Below are positions 53,897-61,487 of a stretch of DNA of 64,000 nucleotides, piece after piece. The notes beneath the pieces were generated by a model that searched no databases, was not told the origin of the DNA, and was given only the letters and a program-made list of their open reading frames with translations. Each line of letters starts with the position of its first letter. The stretch's first letter is position 1. A program made the translations under genes and the position numbers. The DNA is from Palaeococcus pacificus DY20341. Lineage in GTDB: Archaea > Methanobacteriota_B > Thermococci > Thermococcales > Thermococcaceae. The DNA lies in assembly GCF_000725425.1 (NCBI RefSeq), contig NZ_CP006019.1, forward strand, positions 310,001 through 374,000. Reading direction: 5' to 3'.

Positions 53897-54529
53897 ATGA
53901 TGCTGATTACGACTTCACACAGGCCTACAAGAAGAACTAGAAGTTTTGGACATGACTTAGAGAAGGTCTTCCCCAACTCTACATATCTAACGAGAGGAAA
54001 GAAGACTCTCCAAGACCTCCTCATGGAAGCGTATGAGAGAGGTTATGAGAGGCTTTTGATAATCAATGTCTGGAAAGGGAATCCCCTTAAAATGACTTTT
54101 ATCAAAGTTTCTCCAAATGATTGGGGCTATCTTGGCTATCTCTACCTCCACGGTATTAAACTCCAAAGAGAGATAGGGTTTAGAGAAATAAGGCCTATTA
54201 GGGAGGATATGCCTTTTGTTATAACAACTGCTAAGAGAACAGGGCCGGACCATGTTTCATTTGCCCAAGTTTTTGCTGAGCTAACGAATGGAGAATTCGT
54301 CCCAAGGAGGGATATGAGCCTCCAAACGATAGCCGACAAGCACAACACGGATATTATAGGCGTTGTGGAGAGACATCCTAGGGGAATGGCAATCAACTTC
54401 CACCGCCTTGACGTGGATAAAGAGAGGGCTGTAGGTCCATTAATAAGCGTCAAGATTTGGATAATGGAAGACGGTAGAAGATGGGACTATAAAGAGGCTT
54501 TACTTGTTAAATCCAAGAAGAGAGAATAG
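53897..54529 (+). CDS. Brix-domain ribosome biogenesis protein (Imp4/Rpf2-like)
   Basis: A 210-residue Brix-domain protein, the archaeal relative of eukaryotic pre-rRNA processing factors such as Imp4. The sigma70-like RNA-binding features are TTSHRPTRRTRSFGHDLEKVFP (starting about 5), TRGKKTLQDLLMEAYERGYERLLIINVWKG (starting about 30) and LYLHGIKLQREIG (about 81-93). ATG 53897 or 53900 is the start. The gene lies next to rpoP in the exosome superoperon, where it is usual. Confidence 0.9.
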   Translation: MMLITTSHRPTRRTRSFGHDLEKVFPNSTYLTRGKKTLQDLLMEAYERGYERLLIINVWKGNPLKMTFIKVSPNDWGYLGYLYLHGIKLQREIGFREIRPIREDMPFVITTAKRTGPDHVSFAQVFAELTNGEFVPRRDMSLQTIADKHNTDIIGVVERHPRGMAINFHRLDVDKERAVGPLISVKIWIMEDGRRWDYKEALLVKSKKRE

Positions 54530-54542
54530 TCTTTTCGAAAGG

Positions 54543-54550
54543 GTTTTTAA
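54543..54550 (+). promoter_or_regulatory. TATA box of the Mrp antiporter operon
   Basis: GTTTTTAA followed by CCTTGAAAACC. The centre lies about 26 nt before ATG 54573 and no Shine-Dalgarno site is near, so a leaderless mRNA is expected. It lies just after the Brix stop. Confidence 0.55.
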
Positions 54551-54572
54551 CCTTGAAAACCTAAATTTCTAT

Positions 54573-55178
54573 ATGAGCCGAATTTCCTTTTATCTTAAAG
54601 AGCGAATTAAAGAAATTAGGCACAGGGTTCTACTTGAAAGTTATGAAGCTCAAAAGCTTCCTAAATGGGAGCGAATTGTGCTGACGTGGATGATGCTCTT
54701 TATATTTTGGATAATCGTTAGCAGCAGTATTGTATTGGAAAACTTACTAATTGGGGGGCTGGCAACTTTAATAATTTCCTCTTTTATGTACAACATGCTG
54801 ACGGACGATATAAGGCACAGCGGCCATTTGGTAGAGAAGATATTCTACATAGTGTTCTTTTACATGCCCCAGTACATATTCATAATGATTTTTCGAATTA
54901 TAGAAAGCAACTTTAAAGTGGCTAAGCATGCAGTGCTGATGGACATAAACCCGGGAATAGTTAAGATAAAAACTGATCTACACTCGGACACAGGAATAAC
55001 GATTTTAGCAAACTCCATAACACTAACCCCGGGAACTTTAACGCTTGATGTTGATAGGAAGCTTGGAGAGGCTTATCTTTATGTCCATTGGATTGATGTG
55101 AAGACCCTAAATAGGGAAAAAGCTGGGGAGAGCATAAAGGGGGATATAGAGGAATGGTTAAAGAAAGTCTTTTGGTGA
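54573..55178 (+). CDS. Mrp-type antiporter subunit E (MnhE/MbhA-like)
   Basis: A 201-residue small subunit of a multisubunit cation/proton antiporter. A charged N-terminus (about 1-33) precedes a membrane pair (about 34-68) and another segment (about 85-108). The soluble C-terminal domain carries GITILANSITLTPGTLTLDVD (starting about 142), a clear MnhE signature. The start is a likely leaderless ATG; longer frames run into the Brix gene. It is the first of eight tightly overlapping genes, ending with MnhD. Confidence 0.88.
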   Translation: MSRISFYLKERIKEIRHRVLLESYEAQKLPKWERIVLTWMMLFIFWIIVSSSIVLENLLIGGLATLIISSFMYNMLTDDIRHSGHLVEKIFYIVFFYMPQYIFIMIFRIIESNFKVAKHAVLMDINPGIVKIKTDLHSDTGITILANSITLTPGTLTLDVDRKLGEAYLYVHWIDVKTLNREKAGESIKGDIEEWLKKVFW

Positions 55179-55429
55179 CTCCATTTGGATGGGGAGTTCT
55201 GGTTTTAATGCTTACAAGCTTATTATTGACGTATAGGATTATTCGAGGCCCCACTTTGGCTGATAGGATAGTGGGCCTCAACACAATAACCACAAAAGTT
55301 GTTGTAATAATCGCAATTTTGGCGGTAATAAGTGAGGAATATGCACTGATAGACCTCTCTATTGTTCTCCTCATGGTAAACGCAGTTGGCGGATTGATAT
55401 TGGCGAAGTACATGGAGGTAGAAAGATGA
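55154..55429 (+). CDS. Mrp-type antiporter subunit F (MnhF/MbhB-like)
   Basis: A 91-residue protein with three hydrophobic segments (about 11-28, 43-61, 66-82) and the family motif RIIRGPTLADRIVGLNTIT (starting about 28), which is diagnostic for MnhF. It overlaps MnhE by 25 nt if ATG 55154 is used; a GTG at 55175 overlapping the MnhE stop is an alternative. It overlaps MnhG by 4 nt. Confidence 0.88.
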   Translation: MVKESLLVTPFGWGVLVLMLTSLLLTYRIIRGPTLADRIVGLNTITTKVVVIIAILAVISEEYALIDLSIVLLMVNAVGGLILAKYMEVER

Positions 55430-55740
55430 TTGAGTATCTATTTCTGCTGTTAGGTGAGGCTATAATGGTGTTTGGAGCCTTGGGAATCCTCCGATTTCCC
55501 GATGTTTACACTAGGCTACACGCTGCGACAAAGTGCGACACGGGTGGGGCAATGAATATACTCATAGCTTTGGCGATATATGCAGATACTTCTACTTTAA
55601 TAAAGCTAAAGTTTCTTGTCTTGGCTTTTCTGATAGCTATGATAAACCCTATGGTCTCCCACGCGATAGCTAGAGGTGCGTATAAATATGGGATTAAACC
55701 AGAAGTAGTGGTGGATATGTATGCTTGGGATAATCCATGA
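55426..55740 (+). CDS. Mrp-type antiporter subunit G (MnhG/MbhC-like)
   Basis: A 104-residue membrane protein with three hydrophobic segments. The signature is GILRFPDVYTRLHAATKCDTGGAM (starting about 20), typical of MnhG, followed by NPMVSHAIARGAY (about 75-87). It overlaps its neighbours by 4 nt upstream and 20 nt downstream. Confidence 0.88.
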   Translation: MIEYLFLLLGEAIMVFGALGILRFPDVYTRLHAATKCDTGGAMNILIALAIYADTSTLIKLKFLVLAFLIAMINPMVSHAIARGAYKYGIKPEVVVDMYAWDNP

Positions 55741-55951
55741 GCTCCTCCTTGTGGTTATGATACTCATTGCAGTATCTGTGGTTGAAGATGAGGATTTGGT
55801 TAGTGCTGTTGTTAAATACGCACTTATGAGCTTAGTGTTCGTATTGGTGCTGATCCAACTTAAAGCTCCCGATGTAGCCCTCTCTGCAGTGGTTGTGGGT
55901 GCTGTTATAATTGGAATTTTCCTTTACACTATAAAGGAGGTGGAGGAGTGA
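55721..55951 (+). CDS. DUF4040 antiporter subunit (MbhD-like)
   Basis: A 76-residue protein with three hydrophobic segments and the motif VVKYALMSLVFVLVLIQLKAPDVALSAVVVG-like core (about 30-60). This DUF4040 part corresponds to the piece that in bacterial Mrp is fused to MnhA or lies before MnhB, and to MbhD of the membrane hydrogenase. ATG 55721 lies inside the end of MnhG. Confidence 0.85.
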   Translation: MLGIIHELLLVVMILIAVSVVEDEDLVSAVVKYALMSLVFVLVLIQLKAPDVALSAVVVGAVIIGIFLYTIKEVEE

Positions 55952-56193
55952 AGCGCATCTTGGGAGTCCTCCTTGTCCTCGCCCTCGCATTGACCCTGCT
56001 CCAGCTTGACTACTCTAAAGATCGAGAGGGGAGTTATGAGTATTACGTTTCTCATTGGGAGGAAGTGGGAGTTCCAAACTTGGTAACGGCTGTTTTAGCA
56101 GATTGGAGGGCATACGATAGCTTGGGTGAAGCCACACTCCTGTTCACTTCGGTGGTAGGCTTTTATCTCCTTTTGGGAGGGAAGAAGAAGTGA
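55948..56193 (+). CDS. Small antiporter subunit (MbhE-like)
   Basis: An 81-residue protein with an N-terminal membrane segment (about 4-20), an external loop (YEYYVSHWEEVGVPNLVTAVLADWRAYDS, about 28-57) and a second segment (about 61-76). The NLVTAVLADWRAYDSLGE motif is typical of the MnhA/MnhB junction module. It starts with GTG overlapping the previous stop, with GGAGGTGGAGG upstream. Confidence 0.82.
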   Translation: MKRILGVLLVLALALTLLQLDYSKDREGSYEYYVSHWEEVGVPNLVTAVLADWRAYDSLGEATLLFTSVVGFYLLLGGKKK

Positions 56194-56612
56194 AGATGAC
56201 TACAGTAGTGAGGACAACGACGAAGCTCATAAGTCCATTTTTGGTGACGTATGCGGCATATTTAATGGTCTACGGACATTTAAGCCCTGGAGGGGGTTTC
56301 CAAGCTGGAGTTATCTTGGCTGTGAGTGTTATACTACTCACTACATCGCACGGCTATAAGAAGGTTAAAAAGACTTTCAAGTTTTGGGAAGTTCAGCTCA
56401 TTGAAGGAGCTTCCGCCGTCTTCTTAATAACGTTGGCAGTTATAGGTGCGCTTTTTGGAGGCTTTTTCTACAATTTCCTCAAAGGCGGGCGGTTTGGTTC
56501 TTTAATTAGCGGAGGCATAGTTCCTCTTTTTAACATAAGCGTTGCCCTAAAGGTTGGGGCAGCTTTCACGTTTTTATTTTACATACTGCTGAGGTGGGTT
56601 GAACGTGATTAA
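56190..56612 (+). CDS. Mrp-type antiporter subunit B (MnhB/MbhF-like)
   Basis: A 140-residue membrane protein with four hydrophobic segments. The LISPFLVTYAAYLMVYGHLSPGGGFQAG motif (starting about 13) is the family hallmark. Start GTG 56190 overlaps the stop of the preceding gene (GTGA). MnhC begins before its end. Confidence 0.9.
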   Translation: MKMTTVVRTTTKLISPFLVTYAAYLMVYGHLSPGGGFQAGVILAVSVILLTTSHGYKKVKKTFKFWEVQLIEGASAVFLITLAVIGALFGGFFYNFLKGGRFGSLISGGIVPLFNISVALKVGAAFTFLFYILLRWVERD

Positions 56613-56898
56613 CGTGGAAACTGCTGGAATAGTAATCATGCTCATTGGACTCTACGGGTTGATAACAAAAGAGAACCTGATTAAGCAAGTTTTGGCAATA
56701 AACATAGTATCAACAGGATTAGTCTTGTTCTTTGTTGGGACGGGATACGTCGAGGGCGGTGAGATTCCTATACTGCCGAAGGAGAAGGTAGTTGATCCGT
56801 TGCCTTCAACTTTAATGCTCACTACCCTAGTTGTTGATGTTGCGATAACATCCCTTGCACTGGCTTTGATAATGCGGATTAGGAGGGAAACTCCGTGA
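56605..56898 (+). CDS. Mrp-type antiporter subunit C (MnhC/NuoK-like)
   Basis: A 97-residue NuoK-like protein with three membrane segments (about 4-20, 27-46, 68-88). LIKQVLAINIVSTGLVLFFV (starting about 25) and DPLPSTLMLTTLVVDVAITSLALAL (starting about 63) match MnhC. GTG 56605 with GAGGTGG seven bases upstream is chosen over TTG 56599. It overlaps MnhD by 4 nt. Confidence 0.9.
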   Translation: MINVETAGIVIMLIGLYGLITKENLIKQVLAINIVSTGLVLFFVGTGYVEGGEIPILPKEKVVDPLPSTLMLTTLVVDVAITSLALALIMRIRRETP

Positions 56899-58409
56899 TT
56901 CCTTTGATAGTTGCCTTTCCTCTCCTCTTTGCATTTGTTGTATCTCTAATTCCTGCCCTTAGACTACAGCGAAAGCTAAATAAGCCTGCTTTTTTGATAG
57001 GCATCTTTACGCCTTGGCTCTTTTTTGTTGTAAGTGCAAAGGAGATGCCTATAAGCGAGATTGTGGGCCAATGGAGCAGAGTTTCGGGCATTGAAGTAGC
57101 ATTGGATGCCTACAACTTTTATTTCATCTTGGCAGAGCTCATCCTATTTTCGCTTGTCTCTCTGTACTCCTTAAGTTACTTTGAGCACAGGGACATAAAC
57201 AAGATATACTCTCTAATCCTCTTAATGCATGCTGGCCTCTTAGGGGCGTTTATAAGCCGCGATCTGTTCAACTATTACATCTACTTGGAGATAGCTTCCG
57301 TCGCTGCCTTTGCCTTAGTGGGACTCTCAAGCGAAAAAGGTGCGAAGAGGGCTGCCTATAAATATCTGATGTTCTCCCTTATAGCTTCATATTTCTTTAT
57401 ATTTGCTGTGGGCATAATCTATCTAAAAACGGGTTATCTAAACGTGACGCTTATAAAAGACATTGCTACGCCGTCAAAAGAAATAAGTGCGGCGTTAGGC
57501 GTTGCTTTCACTGCTTTGCTCTTAAAAGCGGGCATCTTTCCTCTCCACTTCTGGCTTCCTGATGCCCACTCAAAGGCTCCGACTCCAATAAGCGCCCTCT
57601 TGTCGGGAATTGTAGTTAAAGCTCCAATTTATGGCATGCTCCTTCTTGCATTGACCTTTCCTCTAAACCATGCTCTAAAGACCATGCTCTTTGTAATTGC
57701 ATTCTTTTCCATGTTCTTTGGCATTGTGATGGCGCTCCTGCAGAAAAACGCTAAAAAGCTTTTGGCTTACCACACTGTCAGCCAAATGGGCTATATTCTC
57801 CTTGGAATGGCAACACTCAACTTCCATGGTGCAATTTACCATGCCTTTGCCCATGCTCTGTTTAAAGGAGGACTCTTTCTAAGCGTTGGCACTATAGTAA
57901 CTGCCCAAAAAACGAAGGACTTAGATAAGCTGAGCTATAGAGGTGACAAAGTGCTAATGCTCTCTATATTAATGTTGAGCTTGGCCATTGGAGGGATATC
58001 GCCCTTTATAGGTGCATTCAGCAAGAAGGAACTTTTAGTGGGTTTAAGCAGGAGCTGGGCATATCTTTTCCAGGCTGCTGGAATTGGAACGCTTATCTCA
58101 TTCATGAAACTCAATTACTACATGATGAAGCCCGGGGAAGTATGGAGCACACTGCCTCGACGGATGGTCTCTTTCGCTATGGCAATCTTAACCCTCGCGT
58201 TTGGACTCTATTTTGGAATGAGTCTAGCTCTAAAGGAAGACTTTGTCGCGATCATTGGGGCTTTGGTGGTTTTTATCTCCCTAAAGAAGCTTGGTGTTTT
58301 TGAGCTTCAACTAAAGCCAAAGTTTGAGGAAAATATGAAAGGGCTTGGGGTGGAAGTGAACTTCTACTCTGCCCTGTTCGCATTTTTCCTTGTGTTATTT
58401 TTACTCTAG
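56895..58409 (+). CDS. Mrp-type antiporter subunit D (MnhD/MbhH-like)
   Basis: A 504-residue proton-conducting transporter subunit with about 14 membrane segments, related to NuoM/NuoN. Conserved ALLLKAGIFPLHFWLPDAHSKAPTPISALLSG (starting about 208) contains the key Lys and His of the channel, and NAKKLLAYHTVSQMGYILLG (starting about 285) the second. It is the last gene of the module. No MnhA-type subunit and no hydrogenase genes follow, so this is a stand-alone Mbh-like antiporter module. It ends in a 9-nt tail-to-tail overlap with the ACT protein. Confidence 0.93.
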   Translation: MIPLIVAFPLLFAFVVSLIPALRLQRKLNKPAFLIGIFTPWLFFVVSAKEMPISEIVGQWSRVSGIEVALDAYNFYFILAELILFSLVSLYSLSYFEHRDINKIYSLILLMHAGLLGAFISRDLFNYYIYLEIASVAAFALVGLSSEKGAKRAAYKYLMFSLIASYFFIFAVGIIYLKTGYLNVTLIKDIATPSKEISAALGVAFTALLLKAGIFPLHFWLPDAHSKAPTPISALLSGIVVKAPIYGMLLLALTFPLNHALKTMLFVIAFFSMFFGIVMALLQKNAKKLLAYHTVSQMGYILLGMATLNFHGAIYHAFAHALFKGGLFLSVGTIVTAQKTKDLDKLSYRGDKVLMLSILMLSLAIGGISPFIGAFSKKELLVGLSRSWAYLFQAAGIGTLISFMKLNYYMMKPGEVWSTLPRRMVSFAMAILTLAFGLYFGMSLALKEDFVAIIGALVVFISLKKLGVFELQLKPKFEENMKGLGVEVNFYSALFAFFLVLFLL

Positions 58410-58808
58410 CTCCCTTAAGGTGATCTCTTTTACTTCTTTTATGCTAAGGAGTTCTTTTTCTAGTTTTTCGAGAGGGATGTTTGATTTGCTCATATCTACA
58501 ACCGCAACTATTGCCGCTAACCCTATCTCATTTAGCTCTTCGCTCTCATTGAAGAGTATGTTCACTTTGTGCTTTCCAAAAAGGCCGCTTACATTTGCCA
58601 AAACACCCGGCTTGTCCTCCACCACAAATTCTACCTCTACGAGCTTCTTTCCTGGTAATGCTATCCTCTCCAGGTGTATCTCTTTTAGGTCCGTGTCAAT
58701 CTCAACTAAGAAATAGGCGTCCTTGACTAGACCGGTCTCATAAGCATATTCTAGTGGAATTTCTACTCTCCCATTTTCCTTAATTTTAATGATTTCGTAG
58801 TGCCTCAT
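58401..58808 (-). CDS. AbrB-like plus ACT-domain protein
   Basis: A 135-residue, probably regulatory protein. The N-terminal part (about 1-40: HYEIIKIKENGRVEIPLEYAYETGLVKD) looks like the swapped-hairpin AbrB/SpoVT fold, with ENGRVEIPLE in place of the usual G-R-I-T-IP pattern. The middle carries an ACT domain (about 56-130: EVEFVVEDKPGVLANVSGLFGKHKVN). ACT domains bind amino acids or other small ligands. ATG 58808 follows TTGAGGG. A role in sensing a metabolite to control neighbouring transport genes is inference. Confidence 0.72.
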   Translation of the reverse strand: MRHYEIIKIKENGRVEIPLEYAYETGLVKDAYFLVEIDTDLKEIHLERIALPGKKLVEVEFVVEDKPGVLANVSGLFGKHKVNILFNESEELNEIGLAAIVAVVDMSKSNIPLEKLEKELLSIKEVKEITLRELE

Positions 58809-58916
58809 AGCCCTCAACTGTATCTTTGTCTAGATCAATAAAAGCCTTGCTAATCATTCCTGGACATTTAGCAAAAGCCAACAACAAATTTTGCACAAAA
58901 ATGCCCCACATACAAA

Positions 58917-58926
58917 AATTTTTTAA
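58917..58926 (+). promoter_or_regulatory. TATA box of the CPA2 antiporter gene
   Basis: AATTTTTTAA preceded by CAAAA. The start is expected near 58947, so the message begins just before GGAGGTG (58949-58955) and the TTG start at 58961. Confidence 0.55.
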
Positions 58927-58960
58927 TGGGCCTATGGCTAAAATGCTTGGAGGTGCAGCG

Positions 58961-60115
58961 TTGCCATTTGATGTCATTGGCTATGTCTTCATAATAATTG
59001 CAATTGCTAGGGTCTTTGCTGAAATCTTCGAGCGCTTAGGCTATCCTGGGTTTCTTGGAGAGATATCGGCTGGTTTATTGCTGGGTGTGTTTCTACAAGA
59101 GCTTCCCCGGGAAGATTTAAACCTTTTAGCTGAGCTTGGAGTATTTTTCCTTATGATGTATGCTGGCTTAGAGCTCACTCCTGAAGAGGTTCACATCGGC
59201 GGAAAGAAGAGTATACCTATTTACATCTTCACTTATGCGGCAATGCTATTCCTAACACTTCCCTTCACAAACTACACTATATTAACGGATAATTTGATAG
59301 TTGCCGCTATATTATCCGTAGCATCTGCCCCAATTGTGATCAGACTAACGAGGTACTTTGGTAGTGACTTCCTCCATATTGCTCTATCCTATGCGGTTAT
59401 CAGTGAAGTAGGGGCTCTTGTGATACTTTACCTTTTAATAAACTTTGAGCTCTATCATTTGAGCTATTGGGGATTATTTTTTGAGCTGTTGAAAGATGGG
59501 GCATTCTTAGGAATTGTATTTGGGATTAACTACTTCATTAGCATTAAGCATAAAATCTGGATAATCAGGGCACTTAGGAAGCTTCAAAGTGATGAGGCGG
59601 TCTTTGGCATTGTAATGATTTTAGCGACATCTTTAGCGTTGATCAGTGAGGAAATTGGCTTACACTTCAGCATTGGGGCGTTTATTGTTGGTTTACTGCT
59701 GCACAGCGATTTAATGGGAACTAAGCAGTATGAAAGGGTGCACACCATAATCTCAGGTGTCACTTATGGAATATTCGCTCCAGTGTTTTTTGCTTGGAGG
59801 GGAATAAACTTTGAGACTGAATTCTCATTGGAGGTTGTTTACTTCTTCGTCCTGATATACCTTATTAGGGTTCTCCTAACGATGGGCTTAGTCTGGAAGG
59901 ACGACATTAAGACGTCTCTTTTAAGGTCTACAGGGGTTTCGAGCTTTGGTGTCTTAGGCTTGCTTGTTGGAGAGGTGGGCTATGAGTTTGGTGTCCTAAG
60001 CCAGCACATGTATGCACTAGCATCCCTTGCGAGCATAATGGGAATCTTTGTCTCAGCAAGCATAGGACGCGTGATAAACTATCTTGAAGGGAGGAGAGAG
60101 GGGTGGACAAAATGA
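58961..60115 (+). CDS. Monovalent cation:proton antiporter, CPA2 (KefB/NapA-like) family
   Basis: A 384-residue transporter with 11-12 membrane segments. Conserved features are RLGYPGFLGEISAGLLLGVFL (starting about 23), [21 protein letters not shown] (starting about 50), SVASAPIVIRLTRYF (about 123-137) and HFSIGAFIVGLLLHSD (about 232-247). TTG 58961 is preceded by GGAGGTG at a 5-nt distance; the open frame upstream overlaps the promoter and is unlikely to be translated. The C-terminal regulatory domain of larger KefB proteins is absent. It overlaps pcc1 by 4 nt. Confidence 0.88.
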   Translation: MPFDVIGYVFIIIAIARVFAEIFERLGYPGFLGEISAGLLLGVFLQELPREDLNLLAELGVFFLMMYAGLELTPEEVHIGGKKSIPIYIFTYAAMLFLTLPFTNYTILTDNLIVAAILSVASAPIVIRLTRYFGSDFLHIALSYAVISEVGALVILYLLINFELYHLSYWGLFFELLKDGAFLGIVFGINYFISIKHKIWIIRALRKLQSDEAVFGIVMILATSLALISEEIGLHFSIGAFIVGLLLHSDLMGTKQYERVHTIISGVTYGIFAPVFFAWRGINFETEFSLEVVYFFVLIYLIRVLLTMGLVWKDDIKTSLLRSTGVSSFGVLGLLVGEVGYEFGVLSQHMYALASLASIMGIFVSASIGRVINYLEGRREGWTK

Positions 60116-60360
60116 AAAAAGCACCAATACAAGGCATGATTGAGATTGAGTTCCCGAGTGAGGATATTGCAAAAGTGGTTTATGAGAGCGTCATCATTGA
60201 GGATAGAACTGTTCCTTATAGGAGAACAAAAACGAAGCTTGAGCTTGAAGGAAAAAAGATCAGGATAGAGTTCACTGCGGAAGACAATTCTGCTTTAAGA
60301 GGGACGCTCAACTCCTATTTGCGCTGGATTAAAGTTGCGATGGATGCTGTGGAGCTTTAA
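60112..60360 (+). CDS. pcc1: KEOPS complex subunit Pcc1
   Basis: An 82-residue Pcc1, the dimerising small subunit of KEOPS that makes the universal t6A modification of tRNAs reading ANN codons. The fold is visible as MIEIEFPSEDIAKVVYESV (starting about 9) and the C-terminal DNSALRGTLNSYLRWIKVAMDAV helix. ATG 60112 follows GGGGTGG. The stop is the end of the plus-strand unit; it overlaps the DUF4389 gene tail-to-tail by 32 nt. Confidence 0.9.
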   Translation: MKKAPIQGMIEIEFPSEDIAKVVYESVIIEDRTVPYRRTKTKLELEGKKIRIEFTAEDNSALRGTLNSYLRWIKVAMDAVEL

Positions 60361-60640
60361 CGTTTTGCTCTAAATCTGTTGGCTCGAGAGTCCTTAACTC
60401 TTTTCCAGCGGGCCAAGCCCTTTCATTTGTGACCAAATAGAGATAGCGGTTGACATCATATTGATATGTCACATACGTGTTTGCAAAATCTGCTAGGCTT
60501 TTGCTTCTTTTTCCAAAGATCAACGCGTAAAACCAGTGGAATATAACAACAATCTCAACGACAAATCCCCATATCCCTAGGATAATGCTGTAGAGTATTG
60601 CTAAGGGCAATCTTACGAGTGCTTCAATCCTTTCTCCCAT
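60329..60640 (-). CDS. DUF4389-domain membrane protein
   Basis: A 103-residue protein. Membrane segments lie at about 11-32 and 34-42, and the family motif RSKSLADFANTYVTYQYDVNRYLYLVTNERA (about 45-75) marks it as DUF4389, whose function is unknown. The C-terminal tail (LEPTDLEQNVKAPQHP) is charged. ATG 60640 has a GGGTGATG upstream. The promoter carries a perfect 10-bp palindrome. It converges on pcc1. Confidence 0.75.
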   Translation of the reverse strand: MGERIEALVRLPLAILYSIILGIWGFVVEIVVIFHWFYALIFGKRSKSLADFANTYVTYQYDVNRYLYLVTNERAWPAGKELRTLEPTDLEQNVKAPQHPSQL

Positions 60641-60653
60641 AACATCACCCTAC

Positions 60654-60663
60654 ATGGTACCAT
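60654..60663 (-). promoter_or_regulatory. Palindromic operator candidate between TATA box and start site
   Basis: ATGGTACCAT is a perfect 10-bp palindrome. It lies between the minus-strand TATA box (ATGTTATATA, 60671-60680) and the expected transcription start of the DUF4389 gene near 60649. A site here is where archaeal repressors often block polymerase recruitment. Confidence 0.4.
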
Positions 60664-60712
60664 TGCATAGTATATAACATTTACGATTTAATGGCGTCAG
60701 CGACGGGTAAAA

Positions 60713-60721
60713 CTATTTAAA
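60713..60721 (+). promoter_or_regulatory. TATA box of the prefoldin beta gene
   Basis: CTATTTAAA preceded by GGGTAAAA. Expected start near 60743; the ribosome binding site GGAGGTG and ATG 60769 follow. Confidence 0.6.
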
Positions 60722-60768
60722 CACGCCAGCAAATTATGGCATGGAATTACGATTATGGAGGTGTTGAT

Positions 60769-61119
60769 ATGCAAAACATTCCACCACAAGTTCAACAGAT
60801 GTTGGGACAGCTTGAGAGCTACCAACAGCAGCTCCAATTGGTAGTTCAACAAAAGCAAAAGGTTCAATTGGATTTGAATGATGCTAAAAAGGCTTTAGAG
60901 GAAATTGAGAAAGCTGAAGAGGGAACAGCGATGTATAAGACTGTTGGAACGCTAATAGTCAAGACAGAGAAGGCCAAAGCGGTTGAGGAACTTAAGGAAA
61001 AAATTGAGACCCTTGAAGTTAGGCTCAAAGCCCTGGAAAGGCAGGAGCAGAAGATAAATGAAGCTATAAAGACATTGACCCAGAAGATACAAAGCTCTCT
61101 CACAGGCGTTGCTGGCTGA
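60769..61119 (+). CDS. pfdB: Prefoldin beta subunit
   Basis: A 116-residue coiled-coil chaperone subunit that delivers unfolded proteins to the thermosome. The first helix (QVQQMLGQLESYQQQLQLVVQQ, starting about 6) and last helix (EKIETLEVRLKALERQEQKINEA) form the coiled coil, joined by a beta hairpin around AMYKTVGTLIVKTEK. GGAGGTG defines ATG 60769; an earlier ATG at 60739 lies close to the predicted transcription start. Confidence 0.95.
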   Translation: MQNIPPQVQQMLGQLESYQQQLQLVVQQKQKVQLDLNDAKKALEEIEKAEEGTAMYKTVGTLIVKTEKAKAVEELKEKIETLEVRLKALERQEQKINEAIKTLTQKIQSSLTGVAG

Positions 61120-61151
61120 TTCCTTTTTCTTTAACGTTTAAAGGTGGTCTT

Positions 61152-61460
61152 ATGGAAAAGAGGGGCGTTATACACATTGGACTTCCGGAGATGAGCGAGG
61201 AAGAGATAATAAAGCTCGGCGACTTAGCCCAAGATGTGGTTTTAAGCCGCATATTCAGTGTTCTACATAAGAGTGAAGTTAAGGATTTGGAGATTACCAC
61301 GAGAATAAACAAGGGCGAGACGCTCGACCTTGAGGTTGAGGCTTACATAGAGGTGCCAATTTTTGTTAAAGTCGATGTGGATAGGCTCATTGAGGATGCC
61401 CTTGACGAGGCATACCAAAGAGTTGAGGAAAAGTTGAGGGAAATTGCAAAGAAAGATTGA
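61152..61460 (+). CDS. DUF3194 protein
   Basis: A 102-residue acidic protein of the archaeal DUF3194 family, which typically accompanies prefoldin beta. It shows GLPEMSEEEIIKLGDLAQDVVL (starting about 10) and a C-terminal EDALDEAYQRVEEKLREIAKK helix. No catalytic motif is visible. The neighbour relation with prefoldin suggests a chaperone-linked role, but that is inference. Confidence 0.8.
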   Translation: MEKRGVIHIGLPEMSEEEIIKLGDLAQDVVLSRIFSVLHKSEVKDLEITTRINKGETLDLEVEAYIEVPIFVKVDVDRLIEDALDEAYQRVEEKLREIAKKD

Positions 61461-61487
61461 TTTTTATTTGGAGTTCTGGTGGTGTTG

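Noticed and set aside
58826-58960. N-terminal extension of the CPA2 antiporter frame
   Set aside because: It overlaps the promoter region and lacks a ribosome binding site, while TTG 58961 has GGAGGTG at proper spacing and begins directly before the first membrane segment.
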